Shown piece after piece: positions 55,229 through 63,678 of a stretch of DNA of 64,000 bases. Origin of the DNA: Microlunatus panaciterrae (lineage in GTDB: Bacteria; Actinomycetota; Actinomycetes; Propionibacteriales; Propionibacteriaceae); the NCBI RefSeq assembly GCF_016907535.1, contig NZ_JAFBCF010000001.1:3472001-3536000 (forward strand), in the 5' to 3' direction. The position numbers were made by a program, and so were the translations under genes. The first letter of the stretch is position 1, and each line of letters starts with the position of its first letter. The notes below the pieces were generated by a model. It worked only from the letters and a program-made list of their open reading frames with translations, did no database searches and had not been told where the DNA came from.

Positions 55229-55268
55229 TTGACGTGTGACCGAATAGTCACCTATTCTGATGGCGTGC
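55229..55268 (+). promoter_or_regulatory. arsR promoter with palindromic operator
   Basis: A -35 TTGACG (55229-55234), an 18-base spacer and a -10 TATTCT (55253-55258) end six bases before GTG 55265, the best promoter in the window. GAATAG (55242-55247) and CTATTC (55252-55257) form an inverted repeat with a 4-base centre over the -10, a good site for autorepression by the ArsR protein. Confidence 0.7.
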
Positions 55269-55630
55269 CGACCAGCTCCGGACAGTCCGAGCAGGCTGTC
55301 TTCCGTGCCCTGGCGGACCCGACCCGGCGGGCCCTGCTGGATGCGCTGTACGGGTCCGACGGGCAGAGTGTCAGCCAGCTGGCGGCCCGGTTCCCCGACA
55401 TGTCGCGGTTCGGCGTGATGAAGCACCTGGCGGTGCTGACCGAGGCCGACCTGGTCGTCAGCAGCCGCCGCGGGCGGACGAAGCTGCACTTCCTCAACCC
55501 GGTGCCCATTGCCGAGATCGCCGACCGCTGGATCAGCAAGTACGCCCAGCCGTTCAGCACCGGGCTGCTCGAGCTGCGGGACAGCGTCGAGCGCGCCCAC
55601 CCAGCACCATCCGCCCAGGAGCGAGCATGA
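55265..55630 (+). CDS. ArsR family winged-helix regulator
   Basis: A 121-residue regulator with the typical AVFRALADPTRRALLDALYG start, a recognition helix region SQLAARFPDMSRFGVMKHLAVL, and the wing LVVSSRRGRTKLHFLNP. No metal-binding cysteine motif is present, fitting the subgroup coupled to AHSA1/SRPBCC proteins. GTG 55265 fits the leaderless promoter; the upstream start at 55229 would place the promoter inside the gene. The stop overlaps the next gene (ATGA). Confidence 0.92.
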   Translation: MPTSSGQSEQAVFRALADPTRRALLDALYGSDGQSVSQLAARFPDMSRFGVMKHLAVLTEADLVVSSRRGRTKLHFLNPVPIAEIADRWISKYAQPFSTGLLELRDSVERAHPAPSAQERA

Positions 55631-56547
55631 CCATCACCACGCACGTCTACCAGATCTTCATCAGGGCCACGCCGGAACAGGTCTGGCAGGCCATCACCGA
55701 CTCGGACTGGACCCGGCGGTACTTCCACCAGACGGCGTTCGTCGCACCGCCGGTGCAGGGCCAGCCCTACCGGACCGTGCTGCCGAACGGGGACCCGGCC
55801 GTCGAGGGCGTGATCGAGGAGATGGATCCGCCGCACCGCTTCGTGCAGACCTGGCGCGTCCTCTACGACGCGGCAATGGCCGAGGAGCCGCCCAGCCGGG
55901 TGGAGTGGCAGATCGACCTGGTCGGGGAGAACCTGACCCGGGTGCGGCTGGTGCATGGGGACCTGGCGTTCAGCCCGTTGACCTGGGCCAGCGTGAGGAA
56001 CGGCTGGGTCTGGGTCCTGGACAGCCTGAAGTCGCTGCTGGAGACCGGTGCGGGGCTACCACGGCTGTCGGCCGACCAGCCGGACAGATCGAGTGAGCAG
56101 GACAGGTCGACGGATGCGGACTGGCACCGGGCCCAGGCGGTCGAGGCCAACAACTCGGTCTGGGAGCTGGTGCAGCGCGACCCGCGCAGCGCCGAGGACG
56201 ACGAGGAGCTGCTGCGCCGGGCCTATGCCGCCGGCTACCACTGGGACCGGGCAGCCGGTCGCGGACCGCAGACGGCGGCCCGGGCCGACTACATGATCGC
56301 CAAGGCGCTGCTGCTGACCGGCCATCCGGGTGCCTCGCTCAGCTCGGCGGACCGCTGCCTGGACCAGTGCGTCCGGGCCGGTCTGGCGGACTTCGACCTG
56401 GCGTACGCGCATGAGGCGCGGGCCCGGGCGTTGCGTGCGCTCGGGCGACCGGAGGAGGCGGCCCGGGCCTGGGCCGAGGCGACCTCGGTGCCGATCGCGA
56501 ATCCGGAGGACCGCGCCATCCTGCAGCAGGACTTCGCGGACTACTGA
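55627..56547 (+). CDS. SRPBCC (AHSA1-like) domain fused to a TPR-like helical domain
   Basis: A 306-residue protein. Residues 1-150 form an AHSA1/START-like domain (IRATPEQVWQAITDSDWTRRYF, NGWVWVLDSLKSLLE) commonly paired with an ArsR gene. After an acidic linker (SEQDRSTDADWH) come about 140 residues of repeated helices (EANNSVWELVQRD, EDDEELLRRAYAAGYHW, RALRALGRPEEAARAWAEA) that occur alone in other actinobacteria. The fusion suggests that the two proteins act together. Ligand is unknown. It overlaps cphB by seven bases. Confidence 0.85.
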   Translation: MTITTHVYQIFIRATPEQVWQAITDSDWTRRYFHQTAFVAPPVQGQPYRTVLPNGDPAVEGVIEEMDPPHRFVQTWRVLYDAAMAEEPPSRVEWQIDLVGENLTRVRLVHGDLAFSPLTWASVRNGWVWVLDSLKSLLETGAGLPRLSADQPDRSSEQDRSTDADWHRAQAVEANNSVWELVQRDPRSAEDDEELLRRAYAAGYHWDRAAGRGPQTAARADYMIAKALLLTGHPGASLSSADRCLDQCVRAGLADFDLAYAHEARARALRALGRPEEAARAWAEATSVPIANPEDRAILQQDFADY

Positions 56548-57518
56548 GGGTCGACCATCGCCGTAGGCTGAGCCTCCTCGCTGGGCCGGTGCTGCCGGCC
56601 GCGGCGCAGCCGCCGGGCGTAGTTGGCCGGGGACACGTCGTCGGAGGCTATGTCGCGGGCCAGCCTGCGCAGGTCCGCCTCGGCGGCCTGCACCTCCCGG
56701 ACCTCGTCCGGCGGTACGGGGGTGACGTGCCTCACGAACGTGCGGGTGGCCAGGTCGAAGTGACTGCCGGCCGGCAGCACGTGCAGGGTGGCGCCGGAGA
56801 ACAGCAGCGGCGCGGTCCGCTTGGCGGTATAGGCGTTCGAGGTGAGGTTGCTGCCGTCCACCACGGTGACGGCGCCACGTCCGACGACCTCGAGCAGATG
56901 CCCTTGACGGACGACTGCGGCCGTGTCCTCGTCGACGCCGACCCCCAGCAGTGAGGGGGACTGGGCGACGATCGACATCAGCCGGCCGTAGCGGTTGCGC
57001 TGCTCGAAGTGCTGGTCGATGACCATTCCGGGTATCAGGCCCAGACCGACCGCCAGTTGGCTCATCCGCTGCTTCGGGGTGGAACCACCGGAACCGAACG
57101 CGATCATATGGTCGGAGAGGATGCTCGCTCCGGCCGAGGTGCCGCCGACGACGGCGCCACGGTGGTAGGCCTGATGGATGGCCGCGCCGAGCGGGGTGCC
57201 GGTGACGAAGGAGCTCAGCTTCAGCTGGTTGCCGCCGGTCATGAAGATGCCGGTGGCGTCGTCCAGCCGGGCGACCAGGTCGGGGTCGTACGACTCGGCC
57301 CGGCTCTCCGGCCGGACCGCGACCACCGTCGAGACGCCGAGGGCGGTGAACACCGCCCGGTACACCTCGACCACCTCGACCCCCAGCGACGAGGCGGTGG
57401 GGATCACCACGATCCTGGCGTCGGCGCCGCCCGCCTCGGCGACGAACGCCCGCAGCACGTTGCGACGCCGCAGCTTGGCCTCAGCCCCTCCGATGGCGAA
57501 CAGCGATCCCGCATGCAT
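56541..57518 (-). CDS. cphB: Cyanophycinase
   Basis: A 325-residue serine peptidase of family S51 that splits cyanophycin to beta-Asp-Arg dipeptides. It shows SLFAIGGAEAKL at the N terminus, FMTGGNQLKL, the nucleophile motif VGGTSAGAS, and DQHFEQRNRYGRL, all expected for CphB. Start is the ATG six bases after a TAGGGT -10. No signal peptide is evident, implying intracellular use. It is divergent from the TIR gene. Confidence 0.92.
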   Translation of the reverse strand: MHAGSLFAIGGAEAKLRRRNVLRAFVAEAGGADARIVVIPTASSLGVEVVEVYRAVFTALGVSTVVAVRPESRAESYDPDLVARLDDATGIFMTGGNQLKLSSFVTGTPLGAAIHQAYHRGAVVGGTSAGASILSDHMIAFGSGGSTPKQRMSQLAVGLGLIPGMVIDQHFEQRNRYGRLMSIVAQSPSLLGVGVDEDTAAVVRQGHLLEVVGRGAVTVVDGSNLTSNAYTAKRTAPLLFSGATLHVLPAGSHFDLATRTFVRHVTPVPPDEVREVQAAEADLRRLARDIASDDVSPANYARRLRRGRQHRPSEEAQPTAMVDPQ

Positions 57519-57524
57519 GCGCCC

Positions 57525-57589
57525 ACCCTACGGAACGGATCCCAAACTGTGCGCAACCGCCTTCGGGGAGTCGGCCGCGACGCTAACCT
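57525..57589. promoter_or_regulatory. Divergent leaderless promoters: cphB / TIR-WD40 gene
   Basis: Minus strand: TAGGGT (57530-57525) ends six bases before ATG 57518. Plus strand: TAACCT (57584-57589) ends five bases before ATG 57595. The two start codons are only 76 bases apart. Confidence 0.5.
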
Positions 57590-57594
57590 GAGCC

Positions 57595-60363
57595 ATGGCC
57601 GAGCCCGGGGGATACGACGCCTTCATCTCCTACAGCCACGCCGCCGACGGTCAGCTCGCCCCGGCGCTGCGGAGCGGGCTGGAACAGCTGGCCAGGCCCT
57701 GGCGGCGACGCCGGGCGCTGCGGGTGTTCCAGGACTCGTCCGGGCTGGCGGCGACGCCGGGGCTCTGGTCGACCATCCAGGAGGCGCTGGACCGGTCCCG
57801 GTCCTTCATCCTGCTGGCCTCGCCGGCCGCGGCGTCCAGCGCCTGGGTGCAGCAGGAGATCGACCACTTCCGCCGGACCCACGGCACCCGGTCGATGTTC
57901 CTGGCCCTGACGGACGGCTTCTGCCAGTGGGACCCCGGCCGGCGCGACTTCGACTGGGCCGCCTCGACCGCGCTGCCGCGACAGCTCAGCGGCGCCTTCG
58001 CCGAGGAGCCGTTGTTCGTCGACCTCCGGTGGGCGCGCAGCGAGGGCCAGCTGGATCTCCGCAACCCGCGGTTCCGCAACGCCGTGGGCGACCTGGCCGC
58101 GCCGCTGCACGGAGTCGCGCGGGACGAGCTGGACGCCCTGGACCTGGTGCAGTACCGCCGAGCCCGGCGGGCCCGTCGGGTGGCCACCACCGGCATCGCC
58201 GGGCTGGCCGTGCTCGCCACCGTGGCCGGCTCGGTCGCGGTGCTGAACGCGGCCGAGGCGCGGGCCCAGCAGCGCAGCGCCGAGGCCAGCGCGTTGCGCG
58301 CCGACCGTGCCTCGAAGGTGTCCGAGGCGGGCCGGCTGGCCGCTATCAGCAGCGGGTACGCGGCGCCGCAGACGGATCTGGCGCTGCTGCTGGCGCTGCA
58401 CAGCCTGAAGCTCGCCGATACCAGGGAGGGACGGCTGGCCCTCGCCACGGCCATGACCAGACCGGCGGCCAGCTCAGCCGTCCTGCCCGGTACGTCCACA
58501 GTGGGACTGTCACTGGCCGTGGGCCGCAGCGGGCAGCTGGCCTCCGGCGGCGGGGACGGCGACGTGCTGGTGTGGGAACGGGCCGGTGCGGGGAAGCCGC
58601 AGCGGCTCAGTGGGCACCGGGCCGCGGTGACCGAGCTGTCCTTCGCCTCCGATGAGAGCCTGCTGGCCTCGGTCGACCTGGCCGGCCGGACGCTGGTCCA
58701 GCGACCGTCGGGCGGTGCTAAGCCGGTGACGCTGGACGGGGTCGCCGACGCCGTCTTCCGGCCGGGGACGGTCGAGCTGGCGGTGGTGGGGCTGGACGGC
58801 GCAGTGGCGCTGCTGGACGGCCGTTCGGGCGAACGGCTCTGGCAGACGCCCGCAGTCGGACCGGCGTCCACCAGCTCCAGCGACCACATGGCCGTCGCGG
58901 CCAGCCCGGACGGCAAGACGCTGGCGGTGGCCAGCCCCGATCGCCGGATCGTGCTGCTGGCCGCCGACACCGGGCGGCGGCTGCGGACCTGGCGCATCGA
59001 CGGCAGCGCCGGCAACGACGTCACGTTCGACCCGAGCTCGACCGTGGTCGCCGCCGGGGGTGACGACGGCGTGGTCCGCAGCTGGCAGGCCACCACCGGC
59101 ACCCTGCTGCACGAGTTCCGGGGCAACCAGTCCGGCATCCGCCGGGTCTCGTACGGGCTGGACGGCCGCACCATCGCCAGTGGTGGGCTGGACGCGCGGC
59201 TGCGCATCTACGACGTCGGCAGTGAGCGGATCGTGGGCGACCTGGCCGGGCACAACTGGGGCGTCTCCGGGGTGGCTTTCGCCGCGGACGGCCACACCCT
59301 GCTGTCGTCGGCCCCGCAGGACGGGGTGCGGCAGTGGAACGTCGACACCGGCAGGCCGCGCTGGGTGCTGACCGGTCACCGTGCTCCGGTGATCGCGGCC
59401 GACTTCACCACAGACTCGACGGTGCTGGCCACGCTGAGCACGGACCGGGTGATGCTCTGGCACCCGGACCGTGACGAGGGTCCCTTCGCCAGCTTCAGCT
59501 CACCAGGCTACGACCTCGACCTCACCCCCGACGGGCGCACGGTGGTGGTGGCCGGGTTCGACGGCCGGGTGCATCTCCACGACACCACCGGCGGCCGGGA
59601 GACCGGCCGACTGGGCTCGGCGGGGGAGCCGCTGTGGAGCGTCTCGGTGTCGCCCGACGGCCGGCAGGTCGCCGCTGTCGACAGCACCGGCGTGCTCCGG
59701 ACCTGGGCGCTGGGCGACGGTCGACAGCGGCTCCAGCAGAGGGTGCTGCCGGCCGGGGCGGCCCGGGTGCGGTTCAGCCCGGACGGTGCTCGGCTGGCCG
59801 CCGTCGGCGAGGGCTCCCGGGTGGTGCTGCTGGAAGCCGGGACCGGTCGACGGCTGCTGTCCTGGGCGCCGCCGGGCGACCCCGGCCGGGGTGCCGCAGC
59901 AGTGGCGTTCAGCCCGGACGGCAGCCGGCTGGCGGTGGGCCTGCCGAACGGCTGGCTGTACCTGCTCGATGTGCGGTCCGGAGCCGTGGTGCGGTCGTTC
60001 GCCGCGCACCAGAACAAGATCTATGCCCTCGCGTTCTCCCCGGACTCCTCGATGCTGGCGACGGCAGCGTTCAACGGGGGCGGCATCTCGGTCGGCGGTT
60101 TCGACGGCGGCCTGCGGCTCTGGGACCTCCTGACCGGCCAGCAGGTCGGTGAGCTGGTGTACCACGACAGTCAGGTGGAGACGGTGGCGTTCTCCCCGGA
60201 CGGGCAGTGGCTGGTCAGCGGTGGCGCCGACCGGGAGGTGCTGCTCTGGTCCGCGTACCAGCAGTGGCGCCGGCGGGCCTGCCAGATCGCCGGCCGGGAG
60301 CTCACCGACGCCGAGAAGGAGGCCTTCCTGAAGCCCGCCGACCGCACGAGTCGGGTCTGCTGA
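57595..60363 (+). CDS. TIR domain - transmembrane - WD40 repeat protein
   Basis: A 922-residue protein. Residues 6-140 are a TIR domain (YDAFISYSHAADG; SSAWVQQEID with the candidate NADase glutamate Glu88). A basic stretch (YRRARRARR, about 187-195) is followed by one transmembrane helix (about 196-218), a coiled-coil-like Ala/Arg-rich segment, a helical LLLALHSLKLADT segment, and from about 300 to 900 a long run of WD40 repeats (GHRAAVTELSF, GHNWGVSGVAF, FSPDGSRLAVG). The C terminus has the CQIAGRELT motif common in actinobacterial WD40 proteins. The architecture resembles a receptor with a TIR effector, as in bacterial conflict systems; the target is unknown. Confidence 0.9.
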   Translation: MAEPGGYDAFISYSHAADGQLAPALRSGLEQLARPWRRRRALRVFQDSSGLAATPGLWSTIQEALDRSRSFILLASPAAASSAWVQQEIDHFRRTHGTRSMFLALTDGFCQWDPGRRDFDWAASTALPRQLSGAFAEEPLFVDLRWARSEGQLDLRNPRFRNAVGDLAAPLHGVARDELDALDLVQYRRARRARRVATTGIAGLAVLATVAGSVAVLNAAEARAQQRSAEASALRADRASKVSEAGRLAAISSGYAAPQTDLALLLALHSLKLADTREGRLALATAMTRPAASSAVLPGTSTVGLSLAVGRSGQLASGGGDGDVLVWERAGAGKPQRLSGHRAAVTELSFASDESLLASVDLAGRTLVQRPSGGAKPVTLDGVADAVFRPGTVELAVVGLDGAVALLDGRSGERLWQTPAVGPASTSSSDHMAVAASPDGKTLAVASPDRRIVLLAADTGRRLRTWRIDGSAGNDVTFDPSSTVVAAGGDDGVVRSWQATTGTLLHEFRGNQSGIRRVSYGLDGRTIASGGLDARLRIYDVGSERIVGDLAGHNWGVSGVAFAADGHTLLSSAPQDGVRQWNVDTGRPRWVLTGHRAPVIAADFTTDSTVLATLSTDRVMLWHPDRDEGPFASFSSPGYDLDLTPDGRTVVVAGFDGRVHLHDTTGGRETGRLGSAGEPLWSVSVSPDGRQVAAVDSTGVLRTWALGDGRQRLQQRVLPAGAARVRFSPDGARLAAVGEGSRVVLLEAGTGRRLLSWAPPGDPGRGAAAVAFSPDGSRLAVGLPNGWLYLLDVRSGAVVRSFAAHQNKIYALAFSPDSSMLATAAFNGGGISVGGFDGGLRLWDLLTGQQVGELVYHDSQVETVAFSPDGQWLVSGGADREVLLWSAYQQWRRRACQIAGRELTDAEKEAFLKPADRTSRVC

Positions 60364-60364
60364 G

Positions 60365-61096
60365 TCAGCTCCAGACGCCCCGGTCCGCCGCGTCGACCCA
60401 GCTGCAGGCAGCGCACAGGGCGTGGCTGGCCGCCTCGCGCACCCGGCGCAGCTCACGGGAACGGAGGCCGGCCTCGAACGAGGAGATGCTGCCGCCGTCA
60501 TCGGCCAGCGCGGCGTCGCAGGCGAGCAGCAGCCGCAGGGCCCGGTCCGCCGTTGCCAGCTGCCGTGGACCGTAGCCGGGGGCCAGCCGGGCCTCGAAGG
60601 AGGCGCGGGGGCGGCTGCCGGCCGCCACGTCCAGGTCGCTCAGCACCCGCGCCGCGGACAGCACCGCCTCGTTCAGGGCCCGCTCGGCCTCGTAGGGGGT
60701 GGCCACCGCGAACGGCCGACGGGCCGAGAAGACCCGCCACTGGACGCCGCGGCCGACCAGGTACGGCACCAGCGCCAACTCGGCGGTGGTGGCGATGACC
60801 ACCTGGCCTATCTCCAGGGCGGCCTCGTTGAGCTCGCGCGGTCCGCGCAGCGGCAGCAGCGAGCCCGGCACCGGCAGCCCGAGGGCCCAGCCCTCCCGCT
60901 CGGCTGCCAGCAGCGCAGCCAGACCGGTCTCCAGCTCGCTCGCCCGCAGCGGGTCCAGCCCCAGCACGGCGTCGGGGTCGAGCACGTGGTGGGCCACGTC
61001 GTCGGCGACGATCGTCCGTGCCGCAGCCTCGACGCTGATCAGGTTGCCGATCAGCGCATTCAGGTGCGTCGTCATCCGGACAGCAGCAAGGTGCAC
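60365..61096 (-). CDS. Conserved hypothetical protein
   Basis: A 243-residue protein that I do not recognise. It is mostly helical and rich in Ala, Leu and Arg, with no signal peptide or clear membrane span. Blocks such as LNALIGNLISVEAAARTIVADDVAHHVLDP (N-terminal), PGSLLPLRGPRELNEAAL and ASHALCAACSWVDAADRGVW (C-terminal) look conserved rather than random. GTG 61096 is chosen because a TACGGT -10 ends six bases upstream. It ends two bases past the TIR gene and is divergent from an ABC ATPase gene. Confidence 0.7.
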   Translation of the reverse strand: MHLAAVRMTTHLNALIGNLISVEAAARTIVADDVAHHVLDPDAVLGLDPLRASELETGLAALLAAEREGWALGLPVPGSLLPLRGPRELNEAALEIGQVVIATTAELALVPYLVGRGVQWRVFSARRPFAVATPYEAERALNEAVLSAARVLSDLDVAAGSRPRASFEARLAPGYGPRQLATADRALRLLLACDAALADDGGSISSFEAGLRSRELRRVREAASHALCAACSWVDAADRGVWS

Positions 61097-61102
61097 CAGC
61101 CC

Positions 61103-61155
61103 ACCGTACGATCTCCAGTGTCGGTGCCGGGGCGGTGGTCCACCTCTTGTAGGTT
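61103..61155. promoter_or_regulatory. Divergent leaderless promoters: hypothetical / ABC ATPase gene
   Basis: Minus strand: TACGGT (61108-61103) ends six bases before GTG 61096. Plus strand: TAGGTT (61150-61155) ends seven bases before ATG 61163. Confidence 0.45.
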
Positions 61156-61162
61156 TACCCCC

Positions 61163-61945
61163 ATGGTGGCTGTGGTGGATCTTGCGGACGTGAGCATCGT
61201 TCGGGGCCAGGCGACCCTGCTCGACGAGATCAGCTGGCGGGTCGACGAGACCGACCGCTGGGTGGTGATCGGCCCCAACGGTGCGGGTAAGACCACGCTG
61301 CTGCAGGTCGTGTCGGCCCAGATCCACCCCACCTCCGGCGTCGCCGGGCTGCTCGGCGAGGTGTTGGGCACGGTCGACGTGTTCGACCTCCGACCCCGGA
61401 TCGGGCTCACCTCCGCCGCCCTGGCCGACCGGATCCCGAAGAGCGAGCCGGTGCACGACGCGGTGGTGTCCGCCTCCTACGCCGTACTGGGCCGTTGGCG
61501 CGAGGACTACGACCAGCTCGACCACGAGCGGGCCGACGAGCTGCTGGACCAGCTCCGCGTCGGCCATCTGGCCGAGCGGACCTTCGGCACCCTGAGTGAG
61601 GGCGAGCGCAAGCGGGTCCAGATCGCCCGGGCACTGATGACCGACCCCGAGCTGCTGCTGCTGGACGAGCCGGCGGCGGGGCTGGACCTGACCGGCCGGG
61701 AGTCGCTGGTCCGCACCCTCAGCGAGCTGGCCCAGGACCCTTACGCCCCGGCCACCGTGCTGGTGACCCACCACGTCGAGGAGATCCCGCTCGGCATCAC
61801 CCACGCACTGCTGCTGAAGCAGGGCCGGATCGTCGCCGCAGGGCCGCTCGAGGCGACGCTGACGGCGGAGAACCTGAGCGCCACCTTCGACCTGCCGCTC
61901 TCGCTGACCAGCGAGGCCGGTCGTTGGTCCGCCAGGGCGCTGTGA
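61163..61945 (+). CDS. Soluble ABC ATPase (YlmA/ModF-like)
   Basis: A 260-residue ABC ATPase with Walker A GPNGAGKTT, the signature LSEGERKRVQIARAL and Walker B LLLLDEPAAGLDL, and the switch THHVEEIP. No permease gene adjoins it. The sequence resembles the YlmA/ModF group, whose members stand alone and have unclear roles. It starts six or seven bases after a -10, again leaderless. Confidence 0.88.
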   Translation: MVAVVDLADVSIVRGQATLLDEISWRVDETDRWVVIGPNGAGKTTLLQVVSAQIHPTSGVAGLLGEVLGTVDVFDLRPRIGLTSAALADRIPKSEPVHDAVVSASYAVLGRWREDYDQLDHERADELLDQLRVGHLAERTFGTLSEGERKRVQIARALMTDPELLLLDEPAAGLDLTGRESLVRTLSELAQDPYAPATVLVTHHVEEIPLGITHALLLKQGRIVAAGPLEATLTAENLSATFDLPLSLTSEAGRWSARAL

Positions 61946-61999
61946 CCCGTCTGGCACCATTGACCTGGAAGCGCCTGGAAGCGACGGAAGCGGGGAGGC

Positions 62000-62476
62000 A
62001 TGGAGGTGAACTTGACGGACTGGCTCGGTGACAATGCGTGGGCGCTCTGGTTGAGTATCGCCTTCCTGCTGGCGATCGCCGAGATCCTGTCGCTCGACCT
62101 GGTGTTGATCATGCTCGCCGCCGGCGCTCTGGCCGGGGCCGGGGTCGCGGTCCTCGCCCCTGGACTGTGGTGGCTGCAGGTCCTGGTGGCCGCTGCGGTG
62201 GCCGTCGGGATGCTGATGCTGCTTCGGCCGACGGTGATGCGCAGGGTCCGCAACATGCCCGGCTACCGTTCGTCCACCGCCAAGATGGTGGGCAGCACCG
62301 GCATCGCCACCTCCGACATCACCCGCAGCGGCGGCGAGATCAAGGTCGACGGTCAGCTCTGGTCCGCGCGTGCTTTCGACCCCAGTGCGGAGATCGCCGC
62401 CGGTGACGAGGTCGAGGTGTACGAGATCGACGGCGCTATCGCCGTGGTCTACCCCAAGCACGAACAGCTGCCCTGA
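62000..62476 (+). CDS. NfeD family membrane protein
   Basis: A 158-residue protein with three N-terminal hydrophobic helices (about 14-80) and a C-terminal OB-fold domain (VGSTGIATSDITRSGGEIKVDGQLWSAR). NfeD proteins act with SPFH/stomatin proteins in membrane microdomains; the SPFH gene follows 17 bases later. GGGGAGG precedes the ATG. Confidence 0.93.
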   Translation: MEVNLTDWLGDNAWALWLSIAFLLAIAEILSLDLVLIMLAAGALAGAGVAVLAPGLWWLQVLVAAAVAVGMLMLLRPTVMRRVRNMPGYRSSTAKMVGSTGIATSDITRSGGEIKVDGQLWSARAFDPSAEIAAGDEVEVYEIDGAIAVVYPKHEQLP

Positions 62477-62479
62477 AAC

Positions 62480-62503
62480 ATGGGAAACGACAGATGGGAA
62501 ACG
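62480..62503 (+). repeat. Short tandem duplication at the SPFH gene start
   Basis: ATGGGAAACGAC occurs at 62480-62491 and again at 62494-62505. The first ATG opens a 9-codon frame that stops at 62507-62509, out of frame with the gene; the second is the SPFH start. Confidence 0.8.
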
Positions 62504-63678
62504 ACGTGAACCCCGCAGGTCTCATCGCGCTCTTGATCGCGATCCTCGCGCTGGCCTTCTTCCTCGGCAGTGCCATCCGGGTGATCAGACAGCAGCGTGT
62601 CGGGGTGGTCGAGCGCCTGGGCAAGTTCAACCGGATGCTCGAGCCAGGCCCCCATCTGCTGGTGCCGATCGTCGACAAGGTGCGCTACAACATCGACATG
62701 CGCGAGGCGGTGGTGCCGTTCCCGCCGCAGGGCGTGATCACCGAGGACAACCTGATGGTCAACATCGACTCGGTAATCTACTTCCAGGTGATCGACCCGG
62801 TCCGCGCCGCCTACGAGGCGCAGGACTACATCAAGGCGATCGAGCAACTGACCATGACGACGCTGCGCAACATCATCGGTGGCCTGGACCTGGAGCAGGC
62901 ACTGGTCAGCCGGGAGGAGATCAACCAGAAGCTGCGGGTGGTGCTGGACGAGGCGACCGGGAAGTGGGGCATCAAGGTCAACCGGGTCGAGCTGCGCGCC
63001 ATCGATCCGCCGGCGACGATCCGGGACGCGATGGAGAAGGGTGCCCGGGCCGAGCGGGACAAGCGGGCCGCGATCCTGATCGCCGAGGGCCAGCGGCAGT
63101 CCCAGATCCTGTCGGCCGGCGGTGACCGTGAGTCGGCCATCCTGCGGGCCCAGGGTGAGCGGGAGTCCCAGGTGCTGCGGGCGCAGGCCGACCGGCAGGC
63201 CCAGATGCTGCGGGCCGAGGGCGAGGCTCAGGCGATCACCACCGTGTTCAACGCGATCCACGCCGGCCAGCCCGACCAGGCGCTGCTGGCCTACCAGTAC
63301 ATGCAGATGCTGCCCAGCATCGCCCGCGGCGACGCCAACAAGGTGTGGATCGTGCCGAGCGAGCTGAACAAGGCGCTGGAGGGTCTCGGAAGTGCCGTCA
63401 GCGGCATCTCCTCGGCGATCCCGGCTGCGGCGAAGGGAACGTTCCAGGCACCGGAGAAGATCGACGTCCAGGCCGAGATCGCCACCCAGAAGGACGAAGA
63501 GGCCGAGGCGACCGAACGGACCGTGCAGGCGGCCATCGCGGCGGCGGCCGAGCTGGAGAAGAACCCGCTGATCGGTGGCCGGCGGACGACGCCGGCGTCG
63601 CTGTCAGCCGGGGCACCCGCCGCCCCGCAGGCCGACACAGTCGAGGGCACGGCGCACGAGAGCACCCCTGGTTCGTGA
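62494..63678 (+). CDS. SPFH/band 7 domain protein (stomatin/QmcA-like)
   Basis: A 394-residue membrane-anchored SPFH protein. It has an N-terminal helix (about 8-30), QQRVGVVERLGKFNRMLEPGPHLLVP, the band-7 core to about residue 190, a long Gln/Arg/Ala coiled coil (AERDKRAAILIAEGQRQSQI), and a flexible acidic C terminus. It is likely to form oligomers on the inner membrane with the NfeD partner. The stop overlaps the next start (GTGA). Confidence 0.94.
   Translation: MGNDVNPAGLIALLIAILALAFFLGSAIRVIRQQRVGVVERLGKFNRMLEPGPHLLVPIVDKVRYNIDMREAVVPFPPQGVITEDNLMVNIDSVIYFQVIDPVRAAYEAQDYIKAIEQLTMTTLRNIIGGLDLEQALVSREEINQKLRVVLDEATGKWGIKVNRVELRAIDPPATIRDAMEKGARAERDKRAAILIAEGQRQSQILSAGGDRESAILRAQGERESQVLRAQADRQAQMLRAEGEAQAITTVFNAIHAGQPDQALLAYQYMQMLPSIARGDANKVWIVPSELNKALEGLGSAVSGISSAIPAAAKGTFQAPEKIDVQAEIATQKDEEAEATERTVQAAIAAAAELEKNPLIGGRRTTPASLSAGAPAAPQADTVEGTAHESTPGS

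Noticed and set aside
60422-61945. 507-codon frame for the ABC ATPase starting at 60422
   Set aside because: The first 247 codons are a shadow of the minus-strand hypothetical gene; the ABC domain begins at ATG 61163, just after a -10.
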